A stretch of 64,000 nt of DNA from contig NC_084759.1 of NCBI RefSeq assembly GCF_028858725.1, positions 84,426,944 through 84,490,943 on the forward strand. The letters run 5' to 3'. Below are positions 59,270 to 64,000 of this stretch, piece after piece; the stretch's first letter is position 1; every line of letters begins with the position of its first letter. The notes beneath the pieces were generated by a model, which saw only the letters and a program-made list of their open reading frames with translations, was not told the DNA's origin and did no database searches. This DNA comes from Colius striatus (lineage: Eukaryota > Chordata > Aves > Coliiformes > Coliidae). Position numbers and translations under genes: made by a program.

Positions 59270-59411
59270 TCCAAATTTCCCTAGAGGTGTTTAAGAGACG
59301 GGGATATTGTACTTAGGGAAATGGTCTAGTGGTTGATAGGACTAGGAAAAAGGCTGGACTTGATGATCTTAAAAACCTCTTCCAGTTGAAACGATTCTAT
59401 GATTCTATATC
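59270..59411 (+). mobile_element. CR1 LINE 3' end fragment in intron 1
   Basis: About 140 bp with the same AAATGGTCTAGTGGTTGATAGG signature as the copy at 57862, ending GATTCTATGATTCTAT. Confidence 0.9.
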
Positions 59412-60180
59412 TTTGACGGCAAAGAAGTAAATCAAAGGCTTTTGCCTGTATTTTGGGTGACACTGATAAAACACTGTGTTGTAGAAGTAAAGATCTCCAC
59501 AATCATCCCACTTTTAGATACATCTCTCTGAAAAAATAACTCAGTAAAGCATCATCTTAATTTTCATATTTATTATGTACTTGGGTACACAAAGAAACAT
59601 GTAACTGACTCTAACCAAGAATCTTTTTGCAGGTCACACTTTGAGGCTACTAATGCTATTTAAAAATACATACAAAATGAATCAACACAGGTTTAAGGTC
59701 CAGAGAAAGCATCTGCAGAGCACTGCAACCCAAAACTTAATTTTACCTAAGCACTACATATCTTTTGAGAAGGGACAGAAAGACACTATTACGTTAAGGA
59801 TCATATTAATGTATTCTCTTGAAAGGACTCCTTTACCATTAGGATTACCCTTTAACAATACTCCTCTGTAATTCAATGGATAGACATCAGCAAGATGTAT
59901 TACCAAAGCAGGGTAGAAAAGAAGACAGGTTTTCACAACACCTATTCAACTTGTCCTTCCTCAAGATCATGACTAATGGAGCCTCAATGAGATTGAGGAA
60001 AAAAGAAGAATGGAGACAGATCTCACAATATGTCCTTTACATTTATCTGCAATCACTTATAGTAAAGGTTACAACCTAAGCCAGATAAAAATACATCATA
60101 AAAGTATATTTTCATAATAAGTATCCATCACACCCAATTCACTAAAAGATTTAAGATTAAAGGCAGGCTTAAATGGTGAA

Positions 60181-60592
60181 TTCATAGAATCATAGAATGA
60201 TAGGGTTGGAAGGGACCTTTAGAGATCATCTAGTCCAACCGCCCTGCAGAAGCAGGTCAACCTAGATCAGGTCACATGGGAGTATGTCCAGGTGGGTCTT
60301 GAAGACCTCCAAGTAAGGAGACTCCACATCCTCCCTGGGCAGCCTGTTTCACTGCTCTGTCACCCTCACAGTAAAATAGTTTTTTCTTATACTTAAATGG
60401 AAGTTTTTATGTTCCTGCTACATCCCATTACCCCCTGTCCTGTTGCTAGATACCATCAAAAAAAGGGATGCCCCAACCTCCTGACACCCACCATTTAGAT
60501 ATTTGTAAATATTAGTAAGATACCCCCTCAGTCTCCTCTTTTCTAGACTAAACAGCCCTAGTTCCCACAGCCTTTCCTCATTAGGATTTCAT
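60181..60592 (-). mobile_element. CR1 LINE 3' fragment in intron 1
   Basis: Plus-strand tail TTCATAGAATCATAGAATGA, then GGTTGGAAGGGACCTTTAGA and CTAGACTAAACAGCCCTAGT. Its 5' edge carries a 12-bp duplication, AGGATTTCATTA, at 60583 and 60599. Confidence 0.94.
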
Positions 60593-62625
60593 TAGTAAAG
60601 GATTTCATTATTCTTTACTAATATGTGTAAAATTTGATACATTAGCAATTTTATGGATGAACTGGGACAGTCTATCTATACATAATAAAGGCTGTCAGGG
60701 CATTCTTCAGGTTGCTGCTATCAACTGACACCATTCACAAGACAGGACAAAGAGCAGGCTTTAACAAATGTTGTGAAATACTTTATTTTTAAGAATCCTG
60801 TTCCTCTCTCACTACTAAGAGGAAATGAATTTAACATTTCTTCTTTTTACATGAAATATGTTCAACTGAAAATACACTTGAAAAGGGGCAGAAGAAAGTA
60901 TTGTTCTTCTCACAGATCTGAAAAACAAAATTAAAGCTACCAGAACAGACACTGACCTTTGACCAGGCAGGCTTTACCTGTAAGTTTCAAGAGTTCTTTC
61001 ATATCAAGTCCTCTGGAAACAGACCTGGTCAAGTGGACCCGTTAGAGAATGTAGGCCTGTAAATTATTACCACTCAATTCTGTAACAGTGAACACCAGCA
61101 CTAAAAATAACAGATGCCTATCAATATATCAGCAGGACGGGTTGGCCTATCCACTCTCAATATTTATCTAGAACAGAAGGAGAGAAGAAAATGAAAGCTA
61201 CTGTACAACATCAAGCTGAAAAAAATCTTGAAATGCAGTTATTATAAAACCATTAGAAACATCTATCTTCTTAGCTTTTTTTTTAGCTAAGATTTACTGT
61301 ATTCATCAACTACAGATATATAAATAGACTACTAATAGCATCTTCAAATTAGTTACTACTGAAATTCTCAAAGATAATTTATGCATAATTACCCGAACAT
61401 AGTTTTTCTGTTACCTTCCAGTGTGGCACACCTGGGCCATTCCATTTTTTGGGTGACAAGGACTCTCTACTAAACTCCAAAGCTACCTAAGCAATTCCCC
61501 TCACTTTCTCCTTGCTAAAGCAAGGAAAAGAATAGCCCATATCACATTACAAGTCATGTTTGAACAAGGAGAAAACACACCAACTGCACAGTCAAATGCT
61601 AACACTGGAACAGTATCAAGCCATACATAAGAGCAACATCTTTCCATCATATCCACCTATATTAAAAAACAAGCCAAAATAAAAGCCAAGACGTTCTTCC
61701 CAACAGTCAATACAAAGTGTCAAATCTGACCTGAAGACAAGGCTCTGTGCAGAGAATAAATAAGGCCTTGCTATCTATGGGGGCCTTCTCCCTCCAGAGC
61801 CAAACCACAATAGCAGCATCATCATACTGCAGTCAACATGTCAAAGAAGCAGTGACAGCTTTTTCACCTGTGAATTGTTTTCTTGGTTCGGTTTCTTTTT
61901 AGTTACACAGCATGAGCAGCATCTGTGGCCCAGTACACACCACAGCCCCATCTGAGTGGGCATCCGCATAGGACCCCCGGGGCAGCCAACCTGCCAGCCA
62001 AAGGGCTCCAAAACACAAAGACCAAAGTTTTCTCTGCTCAGTGCGTGGGAGTGTGGCAGCAAAACAAGCTCCGGGATCAACACCAGCCCTCTCCCATCAC
62101 CACACCCCTGCCCCCGCGCCGCAGCGCAGTGGCCAACCTCCCCCACCGCCGGGCTCTCCGAGGTCCTCTCCCCCGAGGCAGCCCGTCCACCCCGCGGACC
62201 GCCGACGAGGACCTGCTAGCTCCAGCCCACACCCACCACGCCTCTCCCTTGGCCGGGGGGGCTGTGTGTGGGGTAAGGGTCACCCCACCGCCCGACGGAA
62301 CATGGGAGGGTCACGGAGGTGTCACTACCACCACCATCCCCCCGACTCCGTCTTGAACCTCCCTCTCCCAGCACCGAGGCAACCCTGCCCGCTGCCACAT
62401 TCAGCCCCAAAACACCTCCCCTGCGTGCCCCGACCCCGGCCACGGGGCCTGCCCCCTCACCGTGCTGCGCTGAGGGCTCGGCTCCGGCGGCGGCTGCATG
62501 CCCGCCTGCCCGCCCGGCCCCTCTGCTCTGCTGCCCCGGGCCTCCGACCGCTGGCGGAGGGGAAAGGGGGGCGGCACGCGAGGCCCCCCCTGCTCCTCCT
62601 GGGCGCGAGCCGGCGGAGCGGGGCT

Positions 62626-62664
62626 GGGGGGGGGGGGGGGGGGAAGAAGTGCGTGCCCCCCCCC
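62626..62664. repeat. G18 run followed by C9 run in the CpG island
   Basis: The plus strand has 18 consecutive G (62626-62643), then nine consecutive C (62656-62664) after a 12-base gap. The G run is able to form a quadruplex on the strand that is template for TAB3. Homopolymer length may vary between individuals or be an assembly error. Confidence 0.9.
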
Positions 62665-62792
62665 GGTGAGGGCGCGCGGGGCGGGGGGGCGCTGTCCGGG
62701 CGGCACCGGGTCTCGGCGAGGAGGGGCGGGGGGGAAGCGGAGAGGGAGAGGGGGAAGGGGGGGCCTGGAGCGCGGCGAGCAGCCGGGAAACG

Positions 62793-62799
62793 CTTCCGG
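62793..62799 (+). promoter_or_regulatory. ETS-family site CTTCCGG
   Basis: CTTCCGG, the GABPA/ELK-type core, is common just around start sites of CpG-island promoters. It lies about 130 bp from the CTCGCGAGA element on the TAB3 side. Chance match is possible in GC-rich DNA. Confidence 0.35.
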
Positions 62800-62927
62800 G
62801 ATGGGCGGGCTGCGCCGCACGCTCAGTGCGGGGCGCTGAGGCCGCCGGGCGCGCGGCAGGAGGCGGGGCCCGGCCCCAGCCGACCAGGCTCCGACATGGC
62901 GCGGCCCGCGCGCCGGCTATTCCCGCC

Positions 62928-62936
62928 CTCGCGAGA
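62928..62936. promoter_or_regulatory. CTCGCGAGA element
   Basis: Nine of ten bases of the TCTCGCGAGA promoter element. It is a CpG-containing near-palindrome found in CpG-island promoters and known to be read by BANP when unmethylated. It sits next to the GC-box cluster, a position expected for a core promoter. Confidence 0.45.
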
Positions 62937-62999
62937 CTCGGCGGCGGGGCGGGGGCGGGGCTCGGGGCGCGCCGGGTGGCGAACGGCAGAGCGGCGGAG

Positions 63000-63497
63000 T
63001 GGTTAGCTGCGGCGGCAGGTTGCGTTCCTCCTTCCCGCCTCCCAGCTTCGCACGGCGGCGTTTTCGTAGCTCTTTTATGAGCAGGTTTCTCGGAGCGGGT
63101 GTCGGTTCGTTGGAGGCTGTTGAGCCTGGCTGGGCTCCTGGGCGCTTGGGGGTTCGTCAGCGCGCAGCCGGCCGGCCGTTGAGCACGAACAGGCAGCGGA
63201 GCAGAGCCGTGCGTGTGGCTGAGCCCACGCGAGTGGGAGCCGCGGGTTGGCCGCCGGCCCGGTCTGTCCTGTCTCGTCGCGGCGTGCGGCAGCCTGCGGC
63301 CTGGCCCAGGCTGAGCCAGGCTTGGGCACCCGCGCTCTTGAAGCAAAAGGCGGCAGGTGGGAGCAAGTGTCCCAGTATAAGGCCTTCCCCTGTGACAAAA
63401 AAAAAGCAACAAACGCCTCTTCATGAGCATGCAGTTGTGGAAGTTGTGGCAGTTACAGAAGCCTGTGGGCATTGTTTTCTGCATGTTGCCAGCAGCA
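63000..63497 (+). ncRNA. Possible first exon of a divergent transcript
   Basis: Speculative. To the right of the TAB3 promoter the plus strand has a donor-like CAGCA/GTAAGG at 63498 and an acceptor-like CTCTGTTTGCAG at 63660. This would define an intron of about 163 bp and a second exon from 63661. ORFs here are Arg/Ala-rich compositional frames, so a non-coding RNA is more likely than a protein. No database match is claimed. Confidence 0.2.
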
Positions 63498-64000
63498 GTA
63501 AGGTGTGCGGCTGCAAAGTTTGCAGCATGCTTCATGCTTTGTATTAGTGTAGCTGGGGTTAGGCTATTGGCATAGAAGTGAGTCAGTGCTCCGCTCCCAC
63601 CCTAAGCTCTGTTTATCTTGTGTCACTCAGAGTAATGTTTTTATGTGCCTCTGTTTGCAGGACAGACTGCAGGCAGTTGTGATAATACAGATTGATCTGA
63701 TGTGGACTCTTCGTTGACGTCAACAGAGGCTGAAATCTTCCTGTTAAGGCAGAGTCCTGCAGATGGTTTAGTGGGCGTACATTGATTTTTCATCGGCAGA
63801 CTGGACCTCAGTTTGATATTTTAGGCTGCTTTGTTTGCCTGTGTGACCTGATCTAAAGCCCCTCCTCCCAAATGATGAAGACCATCATTTGGGTTACTCG
63901 TTTCTGCCTTCAAATATTTTCCATTGTTCAGCTAGCATCCGTGTTACATAGATTTTTTTTTCTTCTTAGTGCTGTTTATCAGAGTCACAGAAACACCATT
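63498..64000. other. Right flank, no supported gene
   Basis: GC content falls back to background. An acceptor-like site at 63660 is the only exon-like signal. A phrase at 63840 (GTGTGACCTGATCTA) resembles a CR1 tail segment but is too short to call. Confidence 0.4.

Larger units (their letters stand above)
34505..62460 (-). other. TAB3: TAB3 intron 1 (predicted, about 28 kb)
   Basis: Lies between the CpG-island donor and the exon 2 acceptor. Six CR1 fragments and several simple repeats are listed separately. The remainder is AT-rich with only short chance ORFs (none above about 110 codons outside repeats). Additional untranslated exons cannot be excluded. Confidence 0.6.
62461..62900 (-). 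other. TAB3: Probable TAB3 non-coding first exon (5' UTR)
   Basis: Inferred. The only CpG island upstream of the TAB3 start exon lies here. On the minus strand it holds a good donor, GCACG/GTGAGG, with the exon ending at 62461. The transcription start is not visible; the upper bound is set near the GC boxes and the CTCGCGAGA motif around 62928-62962. The sequence is very GC-rich with a C18 run in the RNA sense (plus-strand G run 62626-62643). Other untranslated exons could exist in the 28-kb intron. cDNA or 5' end data would settle it. Confidence 0.55.
62080..63360. promoter_or_regulatory. TAB3: CpG-island promoter of TAB3, probably bidirectional
   Basis: The GC content and CpG density jump sharply here relative to the AT-rich remainder of the window. 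The core holds overlapping GC boxes (62944-62962, GGCGGGGCGGGGGCGGGGCT type), a CTCGCGAGA palindrome (62928-62936) close to the TCTCGCGAGA element bound by BANP, and an ETS-type CTTCCGG (62793-62799). No TATA box is seen near the core, as is usual for broad housekeeping promoters. Motif spacing fits TAB3 starting leftward and possibly another RNA starting rightward. Confidence 0.75.

Noticed and set aside
62041..63006. 321-codon plus-strand ORF in the CpG island
   Set aside because: Pro/Arg/Gly/Ala-rich composition caused by GC-rich DNA, in which stop codons are rare; equally long frames occur on both strands here, and no domain is seen.
62216..63535. 439-codon minus-strand ORF over the TAB3 promoter
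   Set aside because: Same compositional effect; it crosses the core promoter motifs and the homopolymer runs and has no recognisable domain.
62999..63547. 182-codon plus-strand ORF right of the promoter
   Set aside because: Starts in the CpG island with Arg/Ala-rich sequence; no domain. Kept only as a possible non-coding exon.
63976..64000. Start of another CR1 copy at the right edge
   Set aside because: Only a vague likeness to the tail (AGAGTCACAGAAACACC); the window ends before it can be judged.

Overview
This is a vertebrate, almost certainly avian, genomic window. It is AT-rich, carries at least fourteen chicken-repeat-1 (CR1) LINE fragments in both orientations (several with the bird-typical tail ending in ATTCTATGATTCTATG), has one strong CpG island at the right end, and holds a multi-exon gene with GT-AG introns. 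No bacterial genes, operons, CRISPR array, tRNA or rRNA was seen. No retroviral genes were recognised.

One protein-coding gene is clear: TAB3 (TAK1/MAP3K7-binding protein 3), on the minus strand. I reconstructed six coding exons from splice sites and reading frame: 34417-34316, 31432-29980, 26873-26713, 23637-23544, 22165-22082 and 18880-18732. They join in frame to a 680-residue protein plus stop. It has an N-terminal CUE ubiquitin-binding domain, a long Pro/Ser/Gln-rich middle, a coiled coil, and a C-terminal NZF zinc finger with all four cysteines. A non-coding first exon probably lies in the CpG island, with a donor at 62461/62460, giving a first intron of about 28 kb. A long 3' UTR probably runs from 18731 to about 14.3 kb.

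Layout, left to right. 1-14.2 kb: no supported gene, three CR1 pieces, one weak exon-like ORF. 14.2-18.7 kb: probable TAB3 3' UTR with several poly(A) signals, an AU-rich element and a long AT inverted repeat. 18.7-34.5 kb: TAB3 coding exons, with CR1 copies in four of the five introns between coding exons. 34.5-62.5 kb: large first intron, with CR1 copies and simple repeats. 62.1-63.4 kb: CpG-island promoter, probably bidirectional. 63.4-64 kb: right flank, perhaps a divergent non-coding transcript.

TAB3 is an adaptor that reads Lys63-linked ubiquitin and brings it to the TAK1 kinase in NF-kB and MAPK signalling. The points most worth a second look are an upstream ORF that stays in frame across the inferred exon 1/exon 2 junction, a pair of CR1 copies sharing the same non-CR1 5' head, a compact splice form of the linker before the zinc finger, and a possible divergent transcript from the promoter. 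I did not find a convincing new biological system.
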